This document shows positions 1-7,230 of a stretch of 10,743 nucleotides of DNA, piece after piece (position 1 is the first letter of the stretch; every line of letters starts with the position of its first letter). Location: contig JBBKVW010000458.1 in assembly GCA_037968655.1 (NCBI GenBank), forward strand, positions 1 through 10,743, given 5' to 3'. This DNA comes from CAISIP01 sp037968655. Its GTDB lineage: Bacteria > Pseudomonadota > Gammaproteobacteria > Burkholderiales > Burkholderiaceae_C. The notes under the pieces are model-generated. The model was not told the origin of the DNA. It saw only the letters and a list, made by a program, of their open reading frames with translations, and made no database searches. The position numbers and the translations under genes are program-made.

Positions 1-2
1 GC

Positions 3-560
3 GTCAGCATGCGGGTGGCCATCAACCTGTCGGCGCACCAGTTGCGCGACCCGCAGCTGGTGCGCCGGATCGAAGCCGCGTTGAAGCGCCATGACGTCGA
101 TCCGTCGCACCTGCTGTGCGAAATCACGGAATCGGTGGCGATGGAGGATGTCAAGACCACCCTGCGCTCCTTCGAGGGCCTGGCGCAGCTGGGGGTTTTC
201 CTGTCCATTGATGACTTCGGCACCGGTTACTCATCCCTGAGCTACCTGCGCAAGCTGCCCGCGCGCCAGCTCAAGATCGACCGCAGCTTCGTGCTCGACC
301 TCGAATCGAGCGCGGACGCGCGCGCCGTCGTCGACGCCGTGATCCGGCTGGCGCATGCACTGGGCCTGCGTGTCGTGGCCGAGGGCGTGGAGACACAGGG
401 GCAACGCGACATCCTGCTGGAGATGCAGTGTGACGAGCTGCAGGGTTTCTTTTTTGCCCGCCCCATGCCGGCCCACATGCTGATGCAATGGGTCAACGGC
501 GAACGTCCCGACAGCGCGCCCGGGTTCACGCCGTCGGTGCTGGGCAGCAACCTGGAATAG
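3..560 (+). CDS. EAL-domain cyclic-di-GMP phosphodiesterase, C-terminal part (5' end outside window)
   Basis: This is the second half of an EAL domain, the enzyme family that linearises the second messenger c-di-GMP to pGpG. The frame is already open at the left edge, so the gene begins outside the window and the ATG at 9 is internal. Counting from that ATG, the family motifs are all present: EITE at 38-41, DDFGTGYSS at 68-76, LKID at 88-91, VVAEGVE at 122-128 and LQGFFFARP at 144-152. The metal-binding acidic residues, the lysine of LKID and the late glutamate and glutamine are all kept, so the visible half looks catalytically competent. The signature EAL tripeptide and any sensor or GGDEF domain would lie upstream and cannot be judged. 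About 30 poorly conserved residues follow the domain. Family assignment is secure; partner domains are unknown. Confidence 0.95.
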   Translation, partial: VSMRVAINLSAHQLRDPQLVRRIEAALKRHDVDPSHLLCEITESVAMEDVKTTLRSFEGLAQLGVFLSIDDFGTGYSSLSYLRKLPARQLKIDRSFVLDLESSADARAVVDAVIRLAHALGLRVVAEGVETQGQRDILLEMQCDELQGFFFARPMPAHMLMQWVNGERPDSAPGFTPSVLGSNLE

Positions 561-611
561 ACCGGCCAGGGCGCGGGTGTCCGGCACCAGAATCGGCGTG
601 CGTTCGGGCGC

Positions 612-640
612 TGGATGCTCGATACTGGTGTGAGCATCCA
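612..640. terminator. 9-bp inverted repeat between the EAL gene and the VWA gene
   Basis: TGGATGCTC at 612-620 and its perfect complement GAGCATCCA at 632-640 are separated by 11 bases. It lies about 50 bases after the EAL gene stop, where a terminator would be expected, but no T-run follows it. It may be a Rho-dependent-type hairpin, an mRNA-stabilising hairpin, or an operator for the gene at 724. Confidence 0.35.
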
Positions 641-723
641 TCGATGCCGGTGATTGACGCAAGCCCGACCATGGCGCGTATGGCCGCATAACCAGGCAGA
701 CCAGGCCCGATCGAAAGGGAAAC

Positions 724-1776
724 ATGACGCTTCCGCTGTCGTTTCTTTGGCCGCAGTATCTTTGGCTGCTGTGGATCGTGCCGCTGCTGGTCGTGGCCTA
801 TGTCTGGTTGCTGCGGCGCAAAAAGAGGCTGGTGCTGCGTTTCGCCAGCGTCGACCTCGTCAAGCAGGCCATGGGCGCCGGCCTGCACTGGCGCAGGCAT
901 GTGCCACCCGCACTGTTCCTGCTCGCCATGGCCACCGCCTTGCTGGCAGCGTCGCGGCCCACCGCGGTGGTCTCCCTGCCCTCCAACCAGGCCACGGTGA
1001 TGCTGGCGATCGACGTGTCGCTGAGCATGCGCGCAACCGACATCAAACCCAACCGAATCGTTGCTGCGCAGGACGCGGCCAAGGCATTTTTGAAGGAATT
1101 GCCACGCAACATCAAGGTCGGCATCGTCACCTTTGCCGGCACGGCCACGGTCGTGCAGCCCGCCACGCTGCAGCGCGAAGACCTGGTTGCGGCCATCGAC
1201 AAATTCCAGCTGCAGCGCGGCACCGCCGTGGGAAGCGGCATCGTGGTGGCCTTGTCCGAACTGTTCCCGGACCATGGCATCGACCTGGGCGAGATGACCT
1301 ACGGCAATGGCAAACGCGGCAAGAGCATCGACGAGGCACCGTCCAAGCCGATGAAGGAGTTCGTTCCGGTTGCGCCGGGCTCCTACCAGTCGGCCGCCAT
1401 CGTGCTGCTGACCGACGGGCGGCGCACCACCGGCGTCGACCCGCAGGAGGCGGCCAAGATGGCGGCCGATCGCGGTATCCGCGTCTACTCGATCGGCCTG
1501 GGCACGGTGGACGGTGTCATCCCCGGTTTTGAAGGCTGGTCGATGTACCTCAAGCTGGACGAACCCAGCCTCAAGGCCATCGCCAACGTGACGCAGGCCG
1601 AGTACTACTACGCCGGCGACGCCGATGCGCTAAAAAAGGCCTACGAGAAACTCAGCACCCGATTGCAGGTCGAAAAGAAGGAGACCGAGCTGTCGGCGCT
1701 GCTGGCGCTGGCGGCGGCCGTGTTCGCCATCGGCGCGGCCGGCCTGTCGTTGTTGTGGTTCAACCGCATCGTCTGA
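724..1776 (+). CDS. Membrane-anchored VWA-domain protein, BatA-like
   Basis: A 350-residue protein laid out like the BatA family. There are two hydrophobic helices near the N-terminus (about 8-30 and 61-78), a von Willebrand A domain from about 92 to 290, and one hydrophobic helix near the C-terminus (about 323-345), so the VWA domain should face the periplasm. The metal-ion-dependent adhesion site is complete: DVSLS at 97-101, T167 in the RGTAVGSG loop and D231 in LLTDG. The family is known mostly for its place next to MoxR ATPases and for a loose link to stress tolerance; its biochemical role is unsettled. No MoxR ATPase or sister Bat gene is next to it here, which is atypical, so a stand-alone role is possible. 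The ATG at 724 has an AAAGGGA ribosome site just upstream. A LysR gene follows after 22 bases on the same strand. Confidence 0.9.
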   Translation: MTLPLSFLWPQYLWLLWIVPLLVVAYVWLLRRKKRLVLRFASVDLVKQAMGAGLHWRRHVPPALFLLAMATALLAASRPTAVVSLPSNQATVMLAIDVSLSMRATDIKPNRIVAAQDAAKAFLKELPRNIKVGIVTFAGTATVVQPATLQREDLVAAIDKFQLQRGTAVGSGIVVALSELFPDHGIDLGEMTYGNGKRGKSIDEAPSKPMKEFVPVAPGSYQSAAIVLLTDGRRTTGVDPQEAAKMAADRGIRVYSIGLGTVDGVIPGFEGWSMYLKLDEPSLKAIANVTQAEYYYAGDADALKKAYEKLSTRLQVEKKETELSALLALAAAVFAIGAAGLSLLWFNRIV

Positions 1777-1798
1777 GGTCCGGCGGCTGCGCTACCCT

Positions 1799-2716
1799 GT
1801 GGCCATGCATGCCGTCGTATTGAAGTATTTCCTGGAAGTCGCCCGCCACGGCTCGATTCGCAAGGCGGCGCAGAACCTGTTCGTGGCGTCCAGCGCAGTA
1901 AACCGGCAGATCCTGCGGCTGGAGGAAGAACTGGGCACCGAGCTGTTCGACCGGGTGCCCAGCGGCATGCGCCTGAACATTGCCGGCGAACGGCTGCGCC
2001 GCCATATCAGCGGCACGCTGCACGACTTTCACCTGATGCGCACCGAATTGGACGCGCTCAAGGGCGAACGCAAGGGCCATGTGTCGGTGGCCGCGATGGA
2101 CTCGCTGCTGATCGACTTCCTGCCGGCGGCGGTGGAGGAATTCTCCGGCAGCTATCCGGCGGTGCGCTATAGCATCCTGTCGGCCATGCCCAGCGATGTA
2201 CCTGATCGGGTGGCTTCGGGCGACAGCGACATCGGCATCTGCTACCTGGGCAAGTTGCCCGCCACGCTGGAGGTGATTGCCAAGGCGCCGTTTCCGCCCG
2301 GCGTGGTGATGGCGCCATCGCATCCGCTGGCGCGCCAGTCGCGCATAAGCTTTGACGATTGCCGCGGCCATGCCTTCATCCAGATCAGCCGCATCTCGCC
2401 CATCCATACGCTGGTGCAGCCTGAGTTCTCGCGCTTCTGGGACGAGCTGGTGCCCGCCATTTCGTGCAATAGCACCACGATGGCCAAGCGCATGATCATC
2501 GCCGGGCGCGGCATTTCCTTTTTCTCCAAGATCGGCTTCCTGGACGAACTCGAACGCGGCGAGGTGGTCTGGCGCCCACTGGCCAACAAGGCGATCAATG
2601 CGATCGAGGTGGGCATCGTGATTCCGTTGCACCGCAGCCTGTCGCATGTGACGCGGCAATTCCTGGACCGCATCACGCGCCGTCTCAAGCAACTGGAATT
2701 GGCCGCTGCCATGTGA
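1799..2716 (+). CDS. LysR-family transcriptional regulator
   Basis: A typical 305-residue LysR-type regulator. The N-terminal winged helix-turn-helix covers about residues 3-62, with the characteristic run GSIRKAAQNLFVASSAVNRQ followed by LEEELGTELFDR. The C-terminal two-lobe ligand-binding domain covers about 90-295. The first start codon is GTG at 1799; ATG two codons on (1805) is equally plausible and costs only two residues. The gene follows the VWA gene by 22 bases, so the two may share a transcript. LysR regulators often control a divergent neighbour, but here the upstream gene is co-directional and the downstream one convergent, so its target cannot be read from context. The ligand is unknown. 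Confidence 0.93.
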   Translation: MAMHAVVLKYFLEVARHGSIRKAAQNLFVASSAVNRQILRLEEELGTELFDRVPSGMRLNIAGERLRRHISGTLHDFHLMRTELDALKGERKGHVSVAAMDSLLIDFLPAAVEEFSGSYPAVRYSILSAMPSDVPDRVASGDSDIGICYLGKLPATLEVIAKAPFPPGVVMAPSHPLARQSRISFDDCRGHAFIQISRISPIHTLVQPEFSRFWDELVPAISCNSTTMAKRMIIAGRGISFFSKIGFLDELERGEVVWRPLANKAINAIEVGIVIPLHRSLSHVTRQFLDRITRRLKQLELAAAM

Positions 2717-2733
2717 TCCGCAAGGCCCGGCCT

Positions 2734-2748
2734 GGGCGCGCCGCGCCC
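2734..2748. terminator. GC hairpin between convergent genes
   Basis: GGGCGC, a three-base loop and GCGCCC form a 6-bp stem in the 42-base gap where the LysR gene (+) and the GyrI-like gene (-) converge. The position suits a two-way terminator, but no T-run is seen on either strand. Confidence 0.3.
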
Positions 2749-2758
2749 CGGTCCTGGC

Positions 2759-3367
2759 TCACGCCATCGGTTGGCGCAGGATGGTTTTCCAGTTCGCCGG
2801 GTCAGAGCGCCGGATATCGCTCAGGTAAATCTCATGGTGCTTGCCCCGCAGGCCTGAGCGTGCATCGATGCATGCGTGCAGGCGCGCGATCGTCGGACCC
2901 TCCTCGGTGAATGGTCCGACATGCAGGATCTGGGCGCATCGTCCTTCCGTCCAGCGCTCGATGCGCAGGCGTTCGAGCGCCGGCAGGTCCTTCTTCTTGC
3001 GGACCTGGGCGATGGTGTCGCGTAGCAGCGCGTCGGGCACGCAATCGGGCTGCATGATCATCATGGTCCATTGCCAGTTCGCCTTGTCGTCGGCCGCAAA
3101 GGCCCGCAGGTCGTCGGCCCACCACAGGCCTTCAAGCGGCATGACGCCGTAGTCTGTCTGCAATGGCCCCTTCTTGGCGGCGAACTTGGTCGCATAGGCA
3201 ACCGAGAACAGGGCCTGCACGGCGTGCTGATAGTCCGCACTGGTATTGGGGTCGCCCCGGCCATCGACCATCAGGTAGTTGAGCGCAGGAATATCGACCA
3301 CGCTGACTTCCTTGGCCGACGGCAGGTACAGCGGCTTGAGCGCCTTCTTGAAATCCAGCTTGTCCAT
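2759..3367 (-). CDS. GyrI-like small-molecule-binding domain protein
   Basis: A 202-residue soluble protein of the stand-alone GyrI-like (SOUL/BacM-type ligand-binding fold) group. Recognisable stretches are LDFKKALKPLYLPSAKEV near the N-terminus, then VDIPALNYLMVDGRGDPN (about 24-41), GVMPLEGLWWADD (about 75-87), and HVGPFTEEGPTIARLH (about 150-165), which matches the H-x-GPY-type segment common in this fold. Related domains bind cationic or amphipathic small molecules and are found fused to AraC and MerR regulators, or stand alone as GyrI/SbmC-like proteins. No DNA-binding domain is present here. It is the last gene of a probable - strand operon, starting 24 bases after the stop of the secreted protein gene. 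Ligand and role are unknown. Confidence 0.85.
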   Translation of the reverse strand: MDKLDFKKALKPLYLPSAKEVSVVDIPALNYLMVDGRGDPNTSADYQHAVQALFSVAYATKFAAKKGPLQTDYGVMPLEGLWWADDLRAFAADDKANWQWTMMIMQPDCVPDALLRDTIAQVRKKKDLPALERLRIERWTEGRCAQILHVGPFTEEGPTIARLHACIDARSGLRGKHHEIYLSDIRRSDPANWKTILRQPMA

Positions 3368-3391
3368 TGAACGGCTTGCTCCGCCTGCGGC

Positions 3392-3871
3392 TCAGGGGCG
3401 ACCCGGCAGCCTGACGTCGATCGCCTGGCCGCCGTAGCCATGCTGCTTGTCGCGGCCCTGGATGCGGACGACGCGTATGCCCACAGGAATCCTGACGCCA
3501 TACAGGTCGCGGGTGAAGGGTTGTTCGCCCTGGTGGTCATGCCACAAGGTCCGTTCGCCCAGCACCTCACCCGTCGTGCGCGTGACGCGAAAACCGTCGG
3601 CATAGCGCTGCGGTGTGTCGTAGCGCGACGAAATCGTCACATCGAAATCAAAGGTGTTTGCACCGGCGGAGCGAACCGTGGCCGAAAGCACATTCGGGTA
3701 TTGCGCGTCGGTTGGCGTCAACGCCTGCGCGGCACTGGCTTGCACGACGACGAACAGCGCCGCCATCGCAAACAATCTGGCCACTGGCGACACTGCACTG
3801 ACTGCTGCCCGGCAGCGCACCGCGCCGACGGCCTGCAAACAGATTGGAACCCTACGAGGTGTCGTGTGCAT
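3392..3871 (-). CDS. Secreted protein of unknown function
   Basis: A 159-residue protein that I cannot assign to a named family. The chosen start at 3871 has a good ribosome site (AGGGGAG, 8 bases before ATG). From there the N-terminus has a long arginine-rich n-region, a hydrophobic stretch ARLFAMAALFVVVQ (about 31-44) and a likely signal-peptidase site near ASAAQA (about 45-50), giving a mature protein of about 110 residues. An internal ATG at 3766 would give a very short signal peptide and has less support. The mature part looks like a small beta-rich domain, with conserved-looking runs FDFDVTISSRYDTPQRYADGF, LGERTLWHDHQGEQPF and QGRDKQHGYGG. The many His, Asp and Trp residues could bind metal or sugar, but that is a guess. 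The start lies 16 bases after the GNAT gene's stop, indicating co-transcription. Confidence 0.75.
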   Translation of the reverse strand: MHTTPRRVPICLQAVGAVRCRAAVSAVSPVARLFAMAALFVVVQASAAQALTPTDAQYPNVLSATVRSAGANTFDFDVTISSRYDTPQRYADGFRVTRTTGEVLGERTLWHDHQGEQPFTRDLYGVRIPVGIRVVRIQGRDKQHGYGGQAIDVRLPGRP

Positions 3872-3887
3872 GGCGTCTACTCCCCTG

Positions 3888-4424
3888 CTAAATTGCCCCC
3901 GGCACAGCCCACGCGCCAGGGTCGACCATGCCAGCGCCAATCTGCAATGCCTGCAAGCCGACCTCCTTGTGCGATGCGCCCACACGGTGCGTGCCGATCT
4001 GCCGGAAGCCATAGCTGGCGTGAAAACGCCGCGACGGCTCATTGGGCGGATCGGTGTCGAATTCGCATGTGACGGTTTCGACGCCATTGGCATGTGCATG
4101 GGCCAGCAGGTCATCGTAAAGCACACGCCCCAGACGACGCCCTTGCGATTGCGCGGCGATCACGACGCGGTCGATGTACAAAAAGCGCGGCAGTCGCCGG
4201 GCGAACCAGCCGTAGTTGGGGCTGTCGTACGCGCAGCCTTCGCGCAGCGCCAACAGGAAGGCAATGGCCTGGCCGCGTGCATCCGCCAGCACCCGGTGGT
4301 AGGCAGCCATGGCGTGCAGGCTCTGCAGGCGGTCGCGATCCATGGGGCTCAGGAAATGAACCGACTCCTCGTTCAGCCGCAGGATCCGCGCGAAATCGGC
4401 CGCGCCGGCATCACGCACCAGCAC
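3888..4424 (-). CDS. GNAT-family N-acetyltransferase
   Basis: A 178-residue protein with a single GNAT fold, the family that moves an acetyl group from acetyl-CoA to an amine. The acetyl-CoA pyrophosphate-binding loop is at about 97-113 (VVIAAQSQGRRLGRVLY), which fits the Q/R-x-x-G-x-G/A consensus (QGRRLG). It follows strand IDRVVI and precedes a helix and the CEFDTDPPNEPSRRFHASYGF segment, where this family often has N-P-x-S followed by a tyrosine-glycine-phenylalanine turn. The start is GTG at 4424, supported by AGGAG eight bases upstream. The substrate is not predictable. The gene is in the - strand run between the thioesterase (65 bases before) and the secreted protein (16 bases after). 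Confidence 0.9.
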   Translation of the reverse strand: MLVRDAGAADFARILRLNEESVHFLSPMDRDRLQSLHAMAAYHRVLADARGQAIAFLLALREGCAYDSPNYGWFARRLPRFLYIDRVVIAAQSQGRRLGRVLYDDLLAHAHANGVETVTCEFDTDPPNEPSRRFHASYGFRQIGTHRVGASHKEVGLQALQIGAGMVDPGAWAVPGAI

Positions 4425-4489
4425 GCGCTACGCTCCTGGAACCTGCAGGCGACGGATCGCAGCACCGCGCTGCCGCGCGCGCAATCGGC

Positions 4490-4903
4490 TCACGGCGACG
4501 CCTGCTCAAGGATCAATTGCGTCTGCGTCACCAGTGCGCACAGCTTGCCATCGGCGTTGCGGATCGCGGTCTGCCAGACCATGGTGGTGCGGCCGCGATG
4601 CAGCGCCAGGCTCTCGCCTGTCACCGTACTGTTCACCCGGGCGCCGGCAATGAACTTGGTGCTTGAATCCGTCGTCGTGGTCTTTTTGCCCGCGCCCAGA
4701 TTCAACACGGTGCCTGCAGCACCCAGGGTGTCCGCAAACGCCATGTAGGCACCGCCATGCAGGATGCCACCGGCGGTGCACAGGTCGGGCCGCACCAGCA
4801 TCTCGGCGACAACCCGGTCGGCTGCCAGTTCGGTCAGTCGAACGCCCATCAATCCCGGAAACAAGGGGTCGAGTATTTTCTGCACTGTTGCCAGATCCAG
4901 CAT
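4490..4903 (-). CDS. PaaI-like hotdog-fold thioesterase
   Basis: A 137-residue single hotdog domain of the PaaI/4HBT type, which hydrolyses acyl-CoA thioesters in the cytosol. The central motif ILHGGAYMAFADTLGAAG contains the HGG turn and the aspartate (AD) that in this family sits at the active site, and the next strand TTTDSSTKFIAGAR is also typical. The frame is open further upstream (ATG at 4948), but the start at 4903 has a near-ideal AAAGGAG site five bases before the ATG and begins the homologous region (MLDLATVQKIL), so I take it. It may have a general housekeeping role clearing dead-end CoA esters; no degradation pathway genes are nearby to name the substrate. It follows the DUF1569 gene by 54 bases on the same strand. 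Confidence 0.88.
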   Translation of the reverse strand: MLDLATVQKILDPLFPGLMGVRLTELAADRVVAEMLVRPDLCTAGGILHGGAYMAFADTLGAAGTVLNLGAGKKTTTTDSSTKFIAGARVNSTVTGESLALHRGRTTMVWQTAIRNADGKLCALVTQTQLILEQASP

Positions 4904-4957
4904 GGATTCTCCTTTGGTTCGAATGCTTGCGACAGTCGCCTGTGTCATATGGCCGGC

Positions 4958-5527
4958 TCAGGCCACTGGCTCGAAGGCAGAGAAATGATTGGCCAGGTGC
5001 ATCGCATGCGCCAGCGCGAACTGCGGCTTGTCCAGCGGACCGTAGGCGAAATGCGACCGCATGGGCCCCTGCCATTGCTCGAAATCCTGCACTGCCTTGC
5101 GCAGTCGCAGGTGTGCCGCTTCGACACTGGCCGCGCTGTTCAGCGCCGGAGCGCCGGGTATGTCCTCATCCAGGCTATGCGTCATCTGCCCGCGCCAGGT
5201 GAATACATTGAACGCAGCCGCGCCCAGGGTGCGCTGAAACAGCGCCGAGCGGGCCTGCGGATAGCCCGTCATCGAGTACTCGATGCTCTGCGCGCAATGC
5301 TCCAGGGTCTGGGCCCAGTTCCACGCGCTGGCCGGGTCCAGTGCCCGCGCCTGCGCCAGCCGTGCTGCCTCCTGCATGGCCTGGTCCAGTGAGGCAAACC
5401 GCAATCCGCGATCGCTCATGGCCGAGCCGCCACAGCCACTGGCCGACAGCGCCCACAGGACAGCCGGTGCTGCTGCCAATGCCGTTGCAAATAGTTTTCG
5501 CCGCGCTGGATCATGTGACGTCCTCAT
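4958..5527 (-). CDS. DUF1569 (DinB-like fold) exported protein
   Basis: A 189-residue protein. Residues about 1-32 look like an export signal: twin arginines in PARRKLF, a hydrophobic core ATALAAAPAVLWAL, then SASGC, which could serve as a lipobox. The mature part matches the DUF1569 family in the DinB-like four-helix superfamily. It has a histidine in WNWAQTLEHCAQSIEYSM (about 69-86) and further histidines in QFALAHAMHLANHF near the C-terminus (about 169-182), a spacing that fits the superfamily's three-histidine metal site. The run IEYSMTGYPQARSALFQRTLG is also characteristic. Enzymatic function is unknown; DinB-like proteins include thiol transferases. It may head the - strand gene run that goes down to the GyrI-like gene. 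Confidence 0.85.
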   Translation of the reverse strand: MRTSHDPARRKLFATALAAAPAVLWALSASGCGGSAMSDRGLRFASLDQAMQEAARLAQARALDPASAWNWAQTLEHCAQSIEYSMTGYPQARSALFQRTLGAAAFNVFTWRGQMTHSLDEDIPGAPALNSAASVEAAHLRLRKAVQDFEQWQGPMRSHFAYGPLDKPQFALAHAMHLANHFSAFEPVA

Positions 5528-5541
5528 TTCCGCCTGCCTCT

Positions 5542-5572
5542 AAGAATTGCATCGCGCTGTACGCAAATTCTT
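5542..5572. promoter_or_regulatory. AT-rich inverted repeat upstream of the DUF1569 gene
   Basis: AAGAATTGC at 5542-5550 faces GCAAATTCTT at 5563-5572, complementary apart from a one-base bulge, with about 12 bases between. It lies 15 to 45 bases before the DUF1569 start. It is AT-rich amid GC-rich sequence, so an operator is more likely than a terminator; no regulator can be named. Confidence 0.3.
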
Positions 5573-5677
5573 GATGTGTGCCACTGGCCCGGCTGCCGCC
5601 ATGCCGTCTGTCAGGTCTCGATCTGCGACACCATCCCTCGTCGGCGCTCCAGATGGTCAGCGGGCCACAACCGCTGG

Positions 5678-5890
5678 CTATCGTCCCTTGCCGCCCAGGA
5701 GTACAAGCGCTCCGCCAACAACTATCGCGCCAATACCAGCCCACAGCGGAACATTCACGTCTTTCGTTTCCTTGACGGTGAGTTCGATCGGGCCAAGTTT
5801 TGCCGCCGTGGTGTTCTGGGTATAGCTGAATCCGCCATATGCGAGACCAAGCGCCCCTAAAAGGACCAACAAAATGCCGATTGTTTTCAT
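5678..5890 (-). CDS. Small two-helix inner-membrane protein
   Basis: A 70-residue protein with two hydrophobic helices, about 3-22 (IGILLVLLGALGLAYGGFSY) and about 48-66 (WAGIGAIVVGGALVLLGG), joined by a polar stretch (LGPIELTVKETKDVNVPL) and ending in a short basic tail. The layout, a membrane helix, then YGGFSYT, then LGPIE-TVKE, then a second helix ending in G-K/R-R, is one I recognise from small conserved bacterial membrane proteins without known function. The start at 5890 is chosen because the hydrophobic segment begins there; the frame extends upstream to 5947 but those 19 residues look unrelated. A purine-rich stretch (AGGAG, then GGGAA nearer the ATG) precedes it. It is about 150 bases upstream of the DUF1569 gene on the same strand. 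Confidence 0.75.
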   Translation of the reverse strand: MKTIGILLVLLGALGLAYGGFSYTQNTTAAKLGPIELTVKETKDVNVPLWAGIGAIVVGGALVLLGGKGR

Positions 5891-6078
5891 GATGTTCCCG
5901 TGCTCCTGTGCTCTGTCGATGAATGCTTGCAGGGTAACCGAATTCATGCGCGATCAAGCCCGGACCATCCGACTTCAACGGGCCCGCGGCGCACATCAGC
6001 CAGACCCGTCACGCAGCGGCTTTGCGTGCAAGCAATGTCCATGCGCGACGCGCCGGAACTTGCCATTCGAAAGCGCTA

Positions 6079-6534
6079 CTAGCGCGGCTTTCGCCACACG
6101 CGCAAATTGTGCCGATCCTGGCGCGACAGACCGTCGACAAAGTCTTCACCCGAATTCGCGAACTTCAGATGGCCGCTGTTATCGTCATAGATCAATCCCT
6201 ATGCCACGAAATGGGCGACCACTGCATCGCGAGGCGCCTCGAGCTGGTATTGATAGATGCGCCATGCCGGGTGGTACTGCGCAATCTGCCTGGCAGTTTC
6301 GACCAGCATCAGCTTGGCACCTGCAGGCAACCTGACCCCGACTTCGTCCGCGGTTGGCGGTCGGGCCGTAAGTTCCTTCTGCACCGCTACGCGCTTCTGA
6401 TTCACCACATAGCCGCCCGCGGTGACAGTGGGTTCGCCACCCTCTTCAACAATCCTGGCAAAGCGGTCTGCAGCGTGGCTGGCAGACGCGATGACGGCGA
6501 GCAGGACAAGTGCGCCCAGCTTGTGAAGTTTCAT
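6079..6534 (-). pseudogene. Small exported protein gene interrupted by an in-frame amber codon
   Basis: From ATG at 6534 the frame gives a 111-residue product with a signal peptide (MKLHKLGALVLLAVIASASHA, about 1-21) that ends at TAG (6199-6201). The same frame continues for 39 sense codons beyond the TAG to a double TAG at 6079-6081. That continuation reads like real protein: it starts GLIYDDNSGHLKFANSGED, goes on FVDGLSRQDRHNLRVW and ends RKPR. Both halves have similar composition and codon use, so the natural protein was probably about 151 residues with a sense codon (for example CAG, Gln) at the TAG. The simplest reading is a recent nonsense mutation. A sequencing error, or real suppression of the amber codon, would give the same picture. 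The family is not one I can name. Confidence 0.7.
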
Positions 6535-6549
6535 GATCAACGTGCTTCC

Positions 6550-6575
6550 GGTGGTTGGGGTGGTTGGGGTGGTTG
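6550..6575 (+). repeat. 9-bp G-rich tandem repeat
   Basis: The unit GTGGTTGGG occurs twice exactly and a third time in part, just upstream of the start of the interrupted exported-protein gene. On the + strand it has evenly spaced GG runs with T and TT loops, a pattern able to form a two-tier G-quadruplex. Confidence 0.8.
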
Positions 6576-6655
6576 CAATAGCCGACGAAGCGGAAGTAAT
6601 CTAAGCGCGCGCCCTACGCGACTATCAGCAATGCAAGATACGGGACCACATTTAG

Positions 6656-6832
6656 CAAGAAGCCCACAAGCTGGCGCGGCTGATCTACACCATGCTGACC
6701 AAGGGCGAGGAATACACCGATCTGGGCCAGGACTACTTCGAAGAACGCTACCGCGAACGTGTGCTGCGGCAACTGACCCAGCGCGCCACCAAAATGGGAA
6801 TGAAACTCGTCGCCGCCGAACAGCCCGCGTGA
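6656..6832 (+). pseudogene. IS110-family transposase, C-terminal remnant
   Basis: The frame encodes about 58 residues ending at TGA (6830-6832): AHKLARLIYTMLTKGEEY, then YFEERYRERVLRQLTQRA, then KMGMKLV. This is the extreme C-terminal end of the DEDD-type transposases of the IS110 family (transposase_20 region), where an A-H-K-x-A-R helix, a Y-x-x-R-Y-R-x-R helix and a final L-G/M-x-x-L are characteristic. A stop (TAG, 6653-6655) lies directly in front, and the rest of the domain and the catalytic DEDD residues are missing. It cannot be active. An N-terminal piece of the same family lies 400 bases downstream, in the same direction. Confidence 0.8.
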
Positions 6833-6924
6833 ATACGCCATTACGAATCAATCACTTGGGTGGTGTTTCTTGAGAGGCAGCGCCTTAGTTGTCAATGCCC
6901 AAGACTTTGTGACAAGACGGTTTC

Positions 6925-7230
6925 TCATTCGATGAGTTGATCCGCGCGCAGCAGCACCGACTGCGGAATCGTGAGTCCGAGCGATTTTGCGGTCTTCAAG
7001 TTGATCACGAGTTCGAACTTCGTAGGTTGCTCGACGGGGGGGTCGGCAGGTTTGGCACCTTTGACGATCTTGTCTACGTAGGTTGCGGCGCGCCGAAAGT
7101 TTGAAGCGAGGCTCGGACCATACGCCATCAAGCCTCCGGCCTCCGCAAATTCGCGGTCGGGGAAGAGTGCGGGGAGTCGGCTCTTTGCCGTGAATCCGAC
7201 GATGCGCGTTCTGTTGGCCAAGAGCATCAA
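6925..7230 (-). pseudogene. ABC transporter substrate-binding protein, C-terminal remnant
   Basis: About 100 residues match the C-terminal third of the ABC_sub_bind (TrpX-like) periplasmic proteins: LANRTRIVGFTAKSRLPALF, DREFAEAGGLMAYGPSLASN, YVDKIVKGAKPADPPVEQPTK and the ending FELVINLKTAKSLGLTIPQS followed by VLLRAD. The C-terminus is natural and intact, but the signal peptide and N-terminal lobe are missing. Homology stops near 7230, which is where the IS110 transposase remnant of the opposite strand begins, so the gene was cut at that junction. No permease or ATPase gene is near. An open frame runs to 7251, but its first residues are antisense to the transposase fragment, so no functional start is proposed. 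Confidence 0.82.

Noticed and set aside
526..1275. 249-residue - strand open frame
   Set aside because: Antisense to the VWA gene, with Gln/His/Gly-rich shadow composition.
1760..2692. 310-residue - strand open frame
   Set aside because: Mirror frame of the LysR gene, with His/Arg/Gln-rich shadow composition and no domain.
3654..4748. 364-residue + strand open frame
   Set aside because: It is antisense to the secreted protein, GNAT and thioesterase genes, which all have family motifs and ribosome sites; a GC-rich shadow frame.
6614..6841. 75-residue hydrophobic - strand frame
   Set aside because: Antisense to the IS110 C-terminal remnant; its hydrophobicity follows from the complement of charged codons.
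6022..6873. 283-residue + strand open frame
   Set aside because: It crosses the interrupted exported-protein gene in antisense, the G-rich repeat and the transposase remnant in a different frame.
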